Both the position numbers and the translations under genes were made by a program. Shown in pieces: positions 22,212 through 34,478 of a DNA stretch of 64,000 bases. The notes under the pieces are model-generated. The model saw only the letters and a list, made by a program, of their open reading frames with translations. It had not been told where the DNA came from and ran no database searches. The DNA is from Paratrimastix pyriformis (taxonomy: Eukaryota > Preaxostyla > Paratrimastigidae), in the NCBI GenBank assembly GCA_027972325.1, contig JAPMOS010000008.1, forward strand, positions 180,001 through 244,000, given 5' to 3'. Position 1 is the stretch's first letter. Each line of letters begins with the position of its first letter.

Positions 22212-22926
22212 TCGCCTGCCTGTTCCACGCCCACCCGTCCCCCCACGCGGGTTCTTCAATATGTACCTCCAGTGTAACTTGTACAGCCCCGAACCTTCGC
22301 GCTCTCGATGATCTGACACATCACTCGAAGGGGCATCACGGCGGTGCACTCTCCTGCCCCCTTCATCCCCGACCCAATCGCGCTCGCATCTCAGCCCGGC
22401 CCCCTTCATCCTCGACCCAATCTCCAAGCCCGGATCGACACCCGGGCTTCTCCGCTTAAGTTTTTGCGTTTGTTGACTTGTACCCCCCTCACCCACCCAC
22501 CCGAGCCCGGATCAACACCCGGGCTCTCCTCCGTTTCTGTACTCCCGCTCGTTCAGCCAGCGGGAGCTGACTGAAGTCGCAATGGCAAGTGACCTCTGGA
22601 CATCTGGCTTTGTCATCACCATCAGGGACTTTGTCCTGACCCCTTTTTGACTGGACTTCGCGATCCGGTGGGGCTCAGGGCTTCACGACCCCGCGGGCGG
22701 GCTCTCCGCGCAACCCGGTGCTCGGTGGGTGGTTAGCGTTGGGGTTGCGTCCACGACCTGGCCCTAGAAGCGCCGCACCGAGCGTCCACTCAATCACATG
22801 TGTGGTGGCCCTCCCCAATCCACTCTGTCGCTGCCCAGTCCACTCATTTTTCACGAGCGCATCCATCATGAATTTCCGCAAAAGAAAGAGGCAAAGGCGG
22901 CAACACAAACAAACGGGCCCCCGTTG
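22212..22926. other. Convergent intergenic region, 715 bp, no gene seen
   Basis: This is the largest gap between genes in the window, flanked by two 3' ends. It holds a short tandem repeat (CCCCCTTCATCC followed by CGACCCAATC, twice at 22357-22422), two similar perfect hairpins (see next entry) and a GC-rich stretch at 22670-22790. No tRNA arms, snRNA core or coding frame with conserved residues is visible. Confidence 0.5.
22426..22526 (+). other. Two matching 8-bp hairpins with a compensatory base-pair change
   Basis: 22426-22449 pairs AAGCCCGG with CCGGGCTT around loop ATCGACAC. 22503-22526 pairs GAGCCCGG with CCGGGCTC around loop ATCAACAC. The outermost pair changes from A-T to G-C between copies, so pairing is kept. 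They may be structured RNA, transcript-end signals for the converging genes, or a simple duplication. Confidence 0.55.
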
Positions 22927-23604
22927 TTACAGGGCGGCCAGGACCAGGTCCGAGATGGCGGCGTCGGGGGAGCGGATCTCGAGCTGCATGGTGACGGTTC
23001 CTTCCTCGACCGTGAAGAGGGCGTGGGCCAGGATGGGGCGCATGTCGGCCATCTGGCCCGCCAGGCGGGTCTCGAGCCGGGTGCAGCTCGCGGCCGGGGC
23101 GTCGGCAAGGTCGGCCGTCATGGAGAGGTGGGTCCGCACCTGACCAGACACAAGACAACAAGACAAACCACAGGGAAGAAAGCGATCGATGAATGCCATG
23201 TGGGAATCGGGATGGTCGAATCGGAGAAAGCCGAGAGGGCAGAGGGCAGACCTTGCGGAAGGCCTCGGCAACCTGGCGCATTTCGCGAAGGGCAAACTTG
23301 GATTTCCGGGCAAACGGCTGGCCAGAATCGAACCCCCCAAACGGGATGCCGATTGTTAATTGAAAAAATATGCGAACACGAACAAACCTCAAGCCGCGTC
23401 CAAATGGTGCCGAAGTCGGTGGGCCAGCTGGGCACGGGCCGCACAAAGTCGAGGATGGAAAGCTCCAGGGCCATCAGCTGGTAGTCGTCCTGCCAGCCCT
23501 CCTCCTGGACATGCCCGCTGGCCGTGTCCACCTCGTGCACCTCGAATTTCAGCAGGTTGGAGAAAACCACTGGCCGGCGGGGAAGAGAAAATGTCGATGA
23601 GACA

Positions 23605-23684
<80 letters not shown>

Positions 23685-24664
23685 AGCGGGCAAGCAGACC
23701 GAGCGGGAAGGAGCCGGGCCGCATGTTGAACGAGACCAAGGCGTCGGCAGTCTTGAGGGGCTCCAGGGACTTGAGGATACCCACCTTGTCGGGGGTCAGG
23801 TCGGCTGCCGCCGAGCCGGGGACGGGGGCCGTCTGGACGGTGACATTGCGAAGCTGCTGGCCGGGCAAGGTGTTCCGAACGGAGAACTACGGGGGGGGAC
23901 GGGGGCTGAGTCAGCACGGAGAATGGTTGTGCTCGGCGCCAAACCTGGAAGAGCACGTGGGTGTCGAAGATGTGCTTGGTGCAGCGCACCACGTACTCCG
24001 TGTCGGGTTCGGTCAGGGGGGCCTCCTCGGTCCGCTTGAAGAGGGTCCCAAGACCCTAGGGGGGGCGAAGCGCGAACGCAGGAATGAGCGGGCCGGAGGG
24101 ACGGCGAGGGAACAAGGACAAACCATGGAACTGTAGAAAGCGGGCTCGGCCGGGCCGTCCTCGGCTGCTTCGAGTGAGGGGGCCCAAGAAGCAGAAAGCA
24201 GAGCGGCGGGGAGGGATGAGGAGCCGATCGCGACAGGAGACAAGAAACACGAAGGAAGGAAAGCGGCCACACCAGAACACAAAACCCCAACCGCCACCAA
24301 ACCCACAACAGAAGGCCGATAAAGACCTCTCTGGACGGTACCCTCGGCGGGGCGCTCCGCCGGCTTGGCTGCGGCACCGGCGGGCTTTGCGGGCGAGGGG
24401 ACGGCAGGTTCGAGGGCTGCGGCCATGGCCTTGGCACGCGCCACCATCGCAGGGAGATCTGTCGTCGCATGACGAGAACGAAAAAATGCGGAATTGGATT
24501 CTTGGCACAATGGGGCCGAGGGAGCTTGGCGGACCTTCAAGGAGGAAGCGCTGAGAGGCCGGGACCGTGGCGGGTTCCAGGAGGCGCAGGTACATGGCCA
24601 CACGATCGCGAACCTCATCGTGGGGGTCGTGCTGGCAGCTGTGGAAGAAGAAGAAGAAGAAGAA

Positions 24665-24700
<36 letters not shown>

Positions 24701-27370
24701 CGTGGTGGTGGTGGTGGTGGTGGTGAGACCGTTTCAGGATGGTCAAAATCTGGGGGCGAAGCCGCTCGTAGTGCAGGGCCATGCGAGCGAGGGCCGTCAC
24801 GGCCGAGGCGCGCACCGACTCGACCTCGAGGATGACCCGGTTGTAGATGGTGCGGATGTGCTTCGAGGGGTCGAACTGGTGGAAGTGCGGCGCCGAGGGG
24901 GACGCGCTCAGCGAAGGAGAGGGAGCTGCACGACGGGACGCCAAATTCCCCCAAAAGAATGATGAGCGGGGTCTCAGCCCGCCAGCCCGTGCGTGGCGTG
25001 GGCCGCCAAAAACGGGCGGGGGATGTGATGGCAGAGGAAAACGGACAAGGGGAGCGGGTGGCCGTGTCGGCGGCCTTGGAGATCGGGGAGTGGGACGAGG
25101 CCGCGTCGGCGAGGAGACGCAGGATGCGGATGGAGAGGGGGGGATATTCACAGTCCTCGATGAACTCGCACAGGTGCAGGAGCCCTGCAACGTTCCCCCC
25201 AATCCCCACAAGAAGCCGAGAGCAAATGATGCGATGAGGTCAGATGGGGCGACCCGACTCTCGACTCCGAACAGACCATCCGTCTGGGCGGTGGGGATCT
25301 TCTCGATGATGCTCAGGTACGTGTCCACGATGGTCTTCTTGTAGTCGTAGCCGCCCTCGGTGCGCAGGCAGGTCGAGAGGAAGTTGAAGACGGCCCCCAC
25401 CCGGGCGGGCATGCGGAGGCAGAGGGCCTGCATGGCCTGGACCACCTCGACCCGGCTCTCGTCGGGGATGTCGATGATCAGCGTCGAGAAGCGGGGCATC
25501 AGCCGGTCCAGGAAGAACTCGGCCCCGGTCTGCGGGCAGACCCGCCCAGCCACAAAACGGAAAAGAAAAAGAAAAATGGTTTGTGGTGCGCTGAATCGAA
25601 TGGGGGGCATCGGATCTGTCTGTTGCGGTATCCGCTTCTTCCCCCTTTTTTTTCACATTCCAATGTGACCCCCCCACCCAATCCATGTGCGCCACTTCCT
25701 CCAGGTCAGCCCCCCCACCACAGACGGAATGTTCCTCGGGAACACGGATAGTTTTCGGCCCTGTTCCCACTCTGCCAGCGCGATGTCCTTGCGGGGGGGG
25801 GGGGGGGGGGCGGAAAATGAGGTGGAGGAGCAGACCTTGAGGAGGGTGATCGCCGCGAAAGTGGCAACCGAGCGGTTAGTATCGCCCACCGCCATCTCCA
25901 GCTGGACGTTGGCCGTGGACACTTCCACGGGGTGCACGGAAGCGGCCTGGGTCCAGGGAAGGGGGAAGAATCAGTACCCCGCAACCATCAAGGGGGCAAA
26001 GACCTTGCAAAGCGTCCGGATGGCGCCGAACCGGGTCGCAGAGCTGGCCGAACGGAGCAGCGTCTTCAGCACTGCGCAAGCAACACAACAACAGGCGTGG
26101 ATGTTGCACATGTGAGTTCGGGGGTTTCTTCCGGGGAGGTCTCGCACAATCCCCGACAGGAACGAACCTTCGACGGCCTGCAGGACGCGGGTCTTGTCAG
26201 GCAGGGAGACGACAACCCGGGCCGTTTCGTATTGGACGCGCTCATTAATGTTGCTGAGGCCGGCCTCCAGGGCCTTCCACAGGGCAGCCTCGCTGGGAGG
26301 AGAGCCGTGAGCACGGGGAAGGCCGACAAAACCCCCCCGACAGACACATCGGGATCGGATTGGTGCGTGTGCATATGCAGCACCTCACCAATGTAGCGGA
26401 TGAACATACACTATCCCCCCCCGGTTCCAAACCCAATCAGACGAAAAGCCTGCCAGAAAGGCAACAGCCCAACCTGTGCAAGGTACGACGGGATCCAGCC
26501 CCGCACCAGGGAGGTGAGCATCTTCGAGAGGGCCAACCGGTCGCCCTTCTTGATCTCCCTGAGGAGAGCAATGGCGTGATATTGGCACATTGTGTTGCTG
26601 CGTTTCAGGCACTCCTGAATCTCGCTCACCCAGCGCTTGACCTACACGCCGAGACCTGTGAGGGGCTGCTGTCGACACAACCCACCGGCAGACCGGCTCG
26701 GGGCTGACGCGCATGAGTTTGAGGGCGCCCACGAGACCCGCCGAGCACACCTCGTTTTCCTTGTCAACAATAGAGCTCTTGAAGTAGCGTTCGACTTGCT
26801 GGAAGAGCGACTCATCAACCACCTGGGAGAGAACGCGAAGGGCATTGGCCCGGAAGAAGGGGTACTTGTGGGTCATATCCTTGGTGAGAGAGGAAGTCAC
26901 AATGATCACATCGGTCGCGGCTGGCTTCAGCTCCTTGATTGCCAGATACACAAGCCGGTGCAGATTCAGCTACGGGCATGTAAAATAATGATGATGAGGG
27001 GGTGATGATGGAAAAGGCCGATGGGAAGGCCAGACATCCTTATTGAAGAAGAGTTTTGTCACACCAAAGAAGATCCCCTCCGATTCTTTGCTGGTCAGGT
27101 TTTCTCCGTTGGAAATCAGATACAAAATCTGAATCAAAATTTTCTTGACTTTCGAAGTCCTTGGAGTGGCATCGTGAAAGAGGCGCGCCGCCTGGACGGT
27201 GGTGCTTCGATCAATCCCAGTGGACGGAATGACACCTAATGACACGGAGAACGCGGGGTGTGATCGAGAAAAAGGCGGCCACACAGCAAACCATCCTCCT
27301 CCTTGACGCGTTCTCCACTGGCCTGCTGCAGGCCGCCACTTTGCTGTTGTTGTGCGGGACTCTGCTGCAT
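22927..27370 (-). CDS. COPG1: Coatomer subunit gamma (gamma-COP)
   Basis: Gamma-COP is the adaptin-like subunit of the COPI coat for Golgi-to-ER and intra-Golgi transport. Exon 1 (from ATG 27370) is Gln-rich (MQQSPAQQQQSGG) and joins an exon coding STTVQAARLFHDATPR, then KILIQILYLISNGENLTSKE and GVTKLFF, the family's N-terminal solenoid start. Further left are DVIIVTSSLTKDMTHKYP, NTMCQYHAIALLREIKKGDR, DTNRSVATFAAITLLKVCS, GGYDYKKTIVDTYLSIIEKI, LLHLCEFIEDCEYPPL and KHIRTIYNRVILEVESVRAS. All match the order in animal COPG. The linker is low complexity (24350-24450). The appendage domain includes DTEYVVRCTKHIFDTHVLFQV-type sequence near 23960 and QLRNVTVQTAPVPG, ending with TVTMQLEIRSPDAAISDLVL. 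At least fourteen exons. Introns hold CCAG and GAT repeats. I use the vertebrate symbol; paralogue identity is not implied. Confidence 0.93.
23606..23686 (-). repeat. CAGC tetranucleotide repeat, about 20 copies
   Basis: A nearly pure CAGC array in a short gamma-COP intron. On the sense strand it reads GGCT. It sits directly between two appendage-domain exons. Confidence 0.95.
24649..24725 (-). repeat. GAA / GAT / GGT trinucleotide block in a gamma-COP intron
   Basis: GAAGAA, then GATGAT, then GGTGGT in succession on the + strand (sense strand ACC, ATC and TTC). It lies between the exon beginning HYERLRPQILTILK and the next exon to the left. Confidence 0.9.
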
Positions 27371-27633
27371 TGGCAGACTCGGAGCCCGTATGGTATATAT
27401 CGACGGGGTTCTGAAAACATCGGCCGGGCTTTTCTGCTCTCGTTGTTCCTGAACTCTGACCCAAATTCGCTCGTTCCCAAATTCGCGTTTCCTCCCGTTA
27501 TGATTTGATTCAATGATGAGTCCGTGCGGACAGTCAGTCTCGTGTGAGATGTCCGTGCTCATTGGACAACAAGAGAAAAGAGAACATCAAATGAAGAAAG
27601 AATGAAAGTAAATATTCTGTATACTTGGGAGCC

Positions 27634-29957
27634 TCATGGACCTGGCCCGCCCGGGACTGCTGCTGGTGATGCGCCATGGCCAGCCGTGGAGGGTGATCGC
27701 GCGGGAGTGGCGGCCTGCTCCTCTCCGTGGGCCACATAGTGTGCCGTCAGGAGGCCGCCTTTGAGCCGAGGTGGACTGTGGTGAGGGATGCGGGCCCGGC
27801 TCAAGTCCAATGTGATCTTCGGTCGCTCCGGGGAAGCCGGCCGGGGTTGTCGGGGCCCGGGCGGGGCGGGCGGTTCCTGGCCCATGGCCCGAAACAGGGT
27901 GGCTACAGCCGGGGTAGAAGCCGTGTAAGTGGGCATCTTGGCCATGTCGAACTCGGGGTTCCGCTCGGTCCGGATGCGCCAACGGGGGTTGTTCTTCCAT
28001 TGGCGCTCCTCATCCTTAAGCTTCTCGAAGATGCGCTGGCGGCGAGGGAGAGGAGGGAGGGAGGGAATTAGATCGGAGACCCAGACCAACCAAGCCGGCC
28101 AAATCCAGGGGTGGGTGGGTGGGTGGGTGGGTGGGTGGTGGTGGTGGTGGTGGGGGAGCGACCTCATCCGGTTCTTGAGCCTCACCGTCGCGCTTGCCGC
28201 TGCTGCCTCGTTCGCTCGGGTGCCGCTCGGTGCCCGGCGGGGTGACCTCCCTGAGGGCCTCGCCCAGGTCCTTGAGGGGCGCCGGGGTGCTGAGCGGAGG
28301 CACCTCGCGGTGCCGGACGAGGTGCCGCTGGGCGGCCCGGACAGCCCTGTTGGAGAGGATGCCTGAGAAGGACGGGACCGAGAGCGGCTCGTCAAGCAAA
28401 ACCATCCGGGGCAGAGACTGCTCGAAGGCAAACAGGCTCACCGGCTTGCCGCTGCTTCTGGTGGTGCCGCCCCCGCCGCCGGAGGGGGAGCCGGGCAGGG
28501 CCGTGGGGGTGGTCGGGCGGGAGTGGACGGCGGTGGCCGAGGGGGTCGTTGGCCGGGACCCGGAGGGAGTCGTTGGCCGCCGGGAGGGCATCGTCTGGGC
28601 GTGGCTGATGCCCTTGGCCGATGGCAGCCCATCGGCGGAGGGCGGGGGCCCGGTGCTGGGCGGGCGGGAGAGGGACGAGGCCGAGGCTGACCCGGGGGTG
28701 GTTGGGGTGGGCGGGGATGGCGACGGGGACCTGGTCGTGGTGACCGCCGTGCGGCCCGTGGCCGGCGGGGATCGATTCGGGATGGAGAGGCTGGCTTCGG
28801 GGGAGACGGGGATGGGGGAAGTGATCTCGGGCAAGGGGGCCGCCAGGGAGGCCAGGCTGAGCAGGGGTGCCGGCCCGGTGGTCATCCGGCGGAGGGGCGA
28901 CTGATTGCGTGCGGGGTTCATGAGGCGCCCGGAGCCCGGCACCACCGCGATGGAGGCGGCCCGGTGGCGGACCGCCGGGCCGCGCGGGGTGACGGCGAAC
29001 TTGGAGTAGGATGTGCGCAGGGCCAGGAGGGTGGGGACGGCCGAGGGGGGCCTCGTGTCGTCCAGCGTCGGGTCTCGCAGCGGCGCCGGCGGTTCGGGCG
29101 GCGGCTGGGCGGGCGACCTGCCGTGGTGGTGGTGCGCGCGGGATTTGTTCATCTTGGCCACGGCCCGCAGGACGGAGGCTCCCCGGGTCATGCCTGGGCC
29201 CGCGGGTTCGATCCCGGTCGGCTGCGGGGCCGTTTTTTTGGGGTGGTCCGCCCGGGCCAGGCCTGGGACCACGGCCTCCTCGTCCACGTCGAGGCGGCCC
29301 AGGACCTCCTCGACCGTGCCTGGGGTGGCCTGGACGAACTCGGGCGCGGTTGAGGCGCGCATGGGGGTGGCCTTCATGCGGCGCTGCGGGGGCTGCCCCG
29401 GGTTGCGCCGATGCAGGCGGGCCCCCAGCCGCAGGTCCTTCTTGCCGTCCTTTTTGCTCGCCTCGCCCTCGGCCTCGGGGCTGCGGGTCGGGGCCTGGGC
29501 AGGCCGCATGGCCGCCTCGCGGGCCATCCGGGCGGCCAGCTCGGCCTCGGCCTGGTGCAGGTGGTCCAGGGCCCACCGCGAGACATGGGCGTCCTCGCGG
29601 ATGGTCTCGCCCCGTTCGAGCATATCCAGCGGGTCGTGCTGGTCGCCGAAGAGGGCCTCCCCGGGGTGCCACGAGTTCCAGTCGGTGGCCTGCATCAACA
29701 CCTCGCGCGCCTCCCGCTCCCGACGGCTCTCGTCCTCACTGCCCCCGCTGCCCGCCCTCCCGCTGCCCCCGCTGCTGTCATCGTCGTCATCCGACCCGGT
29801 CGCTGCCGCCGCGGCCGCGGCCGCCTTGGAGTGGATGCCGCTGTTGCGACTGCTGCTCCGCTGGAGACCGAGCCCACTCCGGGCCACAAGACTCGACTGG
29901 CGCTCGAGGGATTTGGATGTTGCCGTAGACGCCTCACGGGGACTCCGCCCCTGCGCC

Positions 29958-30011
<54 letters not shown>

Positions 30012-33000
30012 GGTTGTGGCTCGGCGTTCGCCCGCCGTTCCGACGCGGGAGCAGCGCCCTCGGGCCTGCGTGACGTGGGGGCGGCCGAGGGCGTTGGGCT
30101 GGGCCGCCCCGAGGAGGTCCGGCTGCTGGGCGCGGGGCTACGGGAGCCCCCGGCCGACGTCCTGGCGGAGGCATCGGCGACCACCGAGACTGCCGGGGAG
30201 CCCCGGGGGCGCAAATCGGCCGGACTGCGGGGGGGCGAGGGTGCCGGAGGCTGCTGGGGCTTGCGCACCTTGGCGGCCGACGGGGGCCGCATCAGCTCGG
30301 CCCGGGTGGGCGGGGGCGGCGCGGGGCTCTGCCAGTCGAGCCGCATGGGTACCAGCAGGTCGTCCGGCCGGCGCAGAGTGCGGTTGTACTTCGCCCGCTG
30401 CCGGCGCTTCTCCCGCAAGAGGACGGCCACGCTCAAGGCCTGCCGGGGCCGCAACACGGAGTCCTCCCAGCGCTCCACGTGGGCGGCCGCCTTGGCGACG
30501 GGCGCCTGGGCCAGGAAGGCCCGTGCCCGGGTGGCCCGGTCGCCCAGGGGCGTGTTGATGATGCGCTGCATCCGGTCGCGCTGGGCCTGGGCCACGTCCT
30601 CGGGGGTCGTGTGGTGCCGGAGCGGCTCGGTCGTGGCCGGGCGGGCGGGCAGCCCGGATGAGGGCGCCGGGGGTGTTCGCAGGGGCCCCGGGGTGGCCGG
30701 CCGGCCGCCCGCAAGGCGGCTGGGGGTGGCGTGGGTCCGGACGGGGACCGTCATCAGGGCTGTCAGTGTCAGGAGGGCCGCGCGGCGCTCGCCTTCGTCG
30801 GGTGGCGCTGCCGCCATGAGGGGGGGGGGGGGGGGGGGGGGGGATGAGGAGGAGGTCAGAACGTGGCAGGGGCGGGGGCTGGGAGAGGAACGGACGGGAT
30901 TTGGCTGGAGAGCGGCGCCGGCTCGTCCTGGGGCCGCCAGTGCGCGCGGTCTTGGGAGGGGGTGGGGTGTCGCAAGCCGCCCCACCGAGGGAGCCGGTGT
31001 GCGGGCCTGCTGCCGTGTCCGCAGGGGCGGCACCACCAGCCGTCCCGGGGGCGGCAGCGCTCCCGCCGGGCGCCGGGGACGTCGTGGCGGCCATGGGGCG
31101 GCCGGGCGAGCCGGCGGATGACGCGGTCCGTGCGGATGGCGGCGTCCTGGGGAGATGCCCCGCTGTCGGGGCGAGGCGGCGGCGCCCAGGATGGGGATGG
31201 GGACCGGGCGGGCGGGGTGTGACCGAGGCGATGGAGGCGCGGCGAGATCGAGGCGGGGAGGGAGCGGCGGTCGGCCCCTGGCGGGAGGTGGCGGGTGAGG
31301 AACGGGATGTCGTCGGGGGCGGGGTCGCTTCGGCGACCAGCAGAACCTCGTCGTCGTCCGCCCCCGGCTCCGGCTGGCCGGGCTGCAGGGTGCGAGAGGG
31401 ACGGGGAAGGACAGCAACAATGAGAGGCAGGCAAAGCGGGAATACTTTCTGGACCCAGCTGTGCCCTCCATCACTCGTGGATCTCTCCCTCCCCCCTCCC
31501 CCCCTCCCCTCCCTCCCTCCCCTCCCCCCCCTCGGGGACCTGGTGGTCTCGTCCTCCGCGGCCTCCTCGGACGACCGGCCCAGCGGGCTGGCGCCCTTGT
31601 GGCCTCCGCGCAGCTCGCCCTCGAATCGCTCGAGCATGTTCTTCAGGGCCCGCTCAATGACCTGGCACCAGCCACCATCCACACCCACCGCCCCATACCC
31701 ATCCATGATCATCATCATCATCCAATCATCGTCGTCATCATCGTCGTCATCATCACCATCATTATCATCATCCAATCATTATCATCATCCAATCCAATCA
31801 TTATCATCCAATCATCATCCAATCATCGTCGTCATCATCATCCTCTCATCCTCATCACCACCACCATCATATCACCACCACCACCACCACCACCACCACC
31901 ACCACCATCTTCATCATCCAACCATCATCATCACCACGCACCCCAGCCAACGGCCCAGTCAAAGTATGCATCCGCGAAGCGGTCCATGCTCATGGGTGGG
32001 CAGCCCGTGTCTGCACCAACCTGGGTCGTCCGCGCGGTCCTGGGGAGCAGCCTGGCCTCGGGGGTATGCTCCAGGGAGCGCCTCAGCAACGCCGCGGCCG
32101 CCTGACGTGCCTGGGCGTCGAGGGTCACCGGGCTGGGCGCCCGGGGGGCAGCCGGCCCCTGCCGTGACGACGGGCTCCGGGCGCCTAACGTGGGCGAGAC
32201 GGCAGCGGCCGGGGTCAGTGTCAGCTTAGTCCGGATCAGGGTCCGGATCAGGTCGAGCGTCACCAGGTGCTCCTCGAAGCTGTCCTGCGGAGTCCGGACC
32301 GCCCCGCCCAATGAGGCCAGCGAGCCTGTGTGCGCCGATGGGTGGGGTGGGTGGTAGAGGGGGTTAGAGCCACATCCGGGAAGAGGATAGCGGGGATATA
32401 GACACCGTTTTCCATCCTCTCCCAAACGCACCGGGTGGGACCGCCGGAGATGGTGAAGTGAGGCGCCACTCCCCGGGGGGAGTCGGCCAGGAGACGGCGG
32501 TGATTCTGCAGACCGCGTGACTTGCGGTGGCCGTGGCTGCTGTGGCCGAAGAGGAACCGGCGCCGGGAGAGGCGCAACCGCTGCTGGTAGTCGGTGGACG
32601 TGTTGCCGGGGTCGTTGTCGTCCTCGTCCCCCTCGTCGCTCCCGGCCTCCCCGCCCCCCGCCGCCTCCCCGCCCTCGGGCATCCCCCCCGAACCATCGGC
32701 CTCCAGGCGCTGTTGGACATAGCCGAACAGGGCGTACAGCTCGCTGTCCACGAGCCGCTCGCCCTGGGACAGCTTGGCAAGCAGCCCGCGCGCCTCGGCC
32801 TCACGCTCCTGCTCCTCGGGGCTCGGTTCGGGTCCCTCGGCGTACGGGCTGCCCCCGCCGGGCAGACCCGCTGCACGTGACAAAAGCACCGATCATTTTT
32901 GTTAATTTATAAGGCTGGTATTCCCCGTCCCTCACCAACCCCAGCCCCGGGGGACGAGCCACAAGGCCCGGCGGACCGGCATCCATGAGACTCGCCGCCC

Positions 33001-34355
33001 TGCGCTCGTCGGATCCGAGGCCACGGTCGGCGCCGGAGCCCGGGCGAAGCATGGAGACCGACATGGACAGCGACCGGACCGAGCCGCACTCGAGCAGCTC
33101 CCCACCGGCGGGCTGGTCCAGCGAGGCCGCCAGCGACTGCGAGGGGTCATCGGAAGCAAGAAGGGCGTGGGGATCCGGATAAATCTCACGATCCGACGGG
33201 GGGGGGGGGGGGCAGACCGCGGTGGATCGGTTGAGGGACCGGCTGCCGCCCGCCGGTGGCTGCGCATGGGAGAAGAAGACCCGCCATGCCCCACACCCCC
33301 AGGTCCGGGTCGACAGGGGAGGCGTCAGAAGAGATATCCAATCATCCAATCATCCAATCATCCAATCATCCTCATCCTCATCCTCCCTCATCATCAATAA
33401 CATCAAGAGCATCAACATAAGATCATCAGCGCGACGGGACGGTGAAGGGCAGGGCGGGAATGGAAGAGGGAAAGAGCGGCGCGCACCGTTGCTGGAGGCC
33501 TGGAGGAGAGCGACCCGCCGAAGGGGTGGGAGTTCTCCTGGAGCGGGGTCAGGGCCCCCAGGAGGTGCAGCTGGGGTGCCGTCCCGGGGCGGCCCGTCGG
33601 GGTGGTCGGGGCCGAGGAGCGCAGGAAGGGCAGCGGGTGCTTCACCAGCAGGTGTGAGGGCGACCCGACAACCGCGGCCCGCTTCCACAGGTCCCGCTGC
33701 GCACAGGGGCGTCGGGGCGGGGAGGTCGGAGGAGGGGGTTGGGATGGGGAGGTCGGGGTGGATGTCGGGGGGGGGGGGGGGGGGGGGGGGAGGAGGTACG
33801 AGTACACAGACCGATTGAGCGACCTGGGGGTTGGCGGTCAGCCCAATATCGAGGTTGCCCTGCTGCTCGGACGTCTGGAACTGCTCCACCAGGGCCCGAA
33901 AGTTCTGCCGGTTCAGGGCTATATCACCGAAGAATGGAGTGCGTCCTGGAAAGACGATTCTCCAACAAACCATCAACCTCGTGCCGGCTCGCTGGACGCT
34001 CTCGTCGCTTTTGGGCGGCCCGAAGCTCGGCGGCCAACTTTTCATCTTTTTTGACATCACTCTCCTCGAGTTCTTCTTCGCGGCGAGAGGTCCGCCGTTG
34101 CTTAATTCTGAGGTCAATCATTCGCTGTTGTCGGTCCAGGGCGGCCTCGAGACGAAAGGGGGCATCCATCTTTTCGCGTTTTTCAAATGCCTTCATCTCG
34201 ATTGCCTGGTTGCGTCGAGACTCCCAGATTCGTTGAATCAGTTCATTGCGTAAAAAGAGCAGATCCTCTCGATACCGGAGACGACGGGCGCGCTCACGGG
34301 CGAGTAGGGAAATTGTCTCATCTAGTTGATGCTCGAAATCTTGCACGACTGACAT
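27634..34355 (-). CDS. Large low-complexity scaffold with N-terminal coiled coil and polyQ; possibly two genes
   Basis: I do not recognise this protein. From ATG 34355 a highly charged coiled coil of about 140 residues is coded (LARERARRLRYREDLLFLRN, RQQRMIDLRIKQRRTSRREE), ending near 33850 in NFRALVEQFQTSEQQGNLD. Short exons follow at about 33500-33690, 32930-33180, 32470-32880 (LLAKLSQGERLVDSELYALF) and 31980-32290 (FEEHLVTLDLIRTLIRTKLT; MDRFADAYFDWAVGW). The long exon 28180-30810 contains AQRDRMQRIINTPLGDRATR, a pure Gln run (29959-30011), poly-Ala, DMLERGETIREDAHVSRWAL and many Ser/Thr-Pro repeats (RPTTPSGSRPTTPS). The last exon has ERQWKNNPRWRIRTE and MAKMPTYTASTPAVATLFRA, ending VPGGPGP. 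No catalytic domain is visible. The chain of - strand exons without a clear stop/start suggests one gene, but a break near 31480 or 30819 cannot be excluded. Confidence 0.5.
29959..30011 (-). repeat. CAG repeat coding polyglutamine
   Basis: A CTG array on the + strand reads CAG on the coding strand, giving about 17 consecutive Gln residues flanked by EPQP and PAQG in the scaffold protein. The codon is uniform, so the run can slip and probably varies in length. Confidence 0.95.
31705..31940. repeat. ATC / ACC microsatellite in an intron of the scaffold gene
   Basis: CATCATC, CCAATCAT and CACCAC units lie between the exon ending VIERALKN... (31570-31665) and the exon starting near 32290 on the - strand. 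Here the ATC form lies on the + strand, so it is GAT on the sense strand. Confidence 0.9.
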
Positions 34356-34478
34356 AAAATGAGACTACTGCTTGATTCAACAATCAAAATACAGGAAAAA
34401 ATCCGGGATGGCCTCGACGGAGAGGGCCCGATTCAAAGATCGAATTTTCGGAAAGAGCCTGCTGAACTGAGGGTTATA
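34356..34478. promoter_or_regulatory. Divergent promoter, 123 bp
   Basis: It lies between the start codons of the coiled-coil scaffold (-) and the DNAJC7-type gene (+). The stretch is AT-rich (AATCAAAATACAGGAAAAAA; GGTTATAATGG at the right-hand start). Confidence 0.5.

Noticed and set aside
23300-23345. Possible tRNA T-arm (GGTTCGATTC on the - strand)
   Set aside because: The stem does not pair and no anticodon or D arm is present; it lies within gamma-COP gene sequence.
29200-29225. GGGTTCGATCCC resembling a tRNA B box
   Set aside because: It is inside a continuous coding exon of the scaffold gene, with no partner A box.
29013-31121. A 702-residue open frame on the + strand
   Set aside because: It is the antisense shadow of the GC-rich scaffold exon; residue composition is typical of a frame shadow (Arg/Ala/Gly-rich, no motifs).
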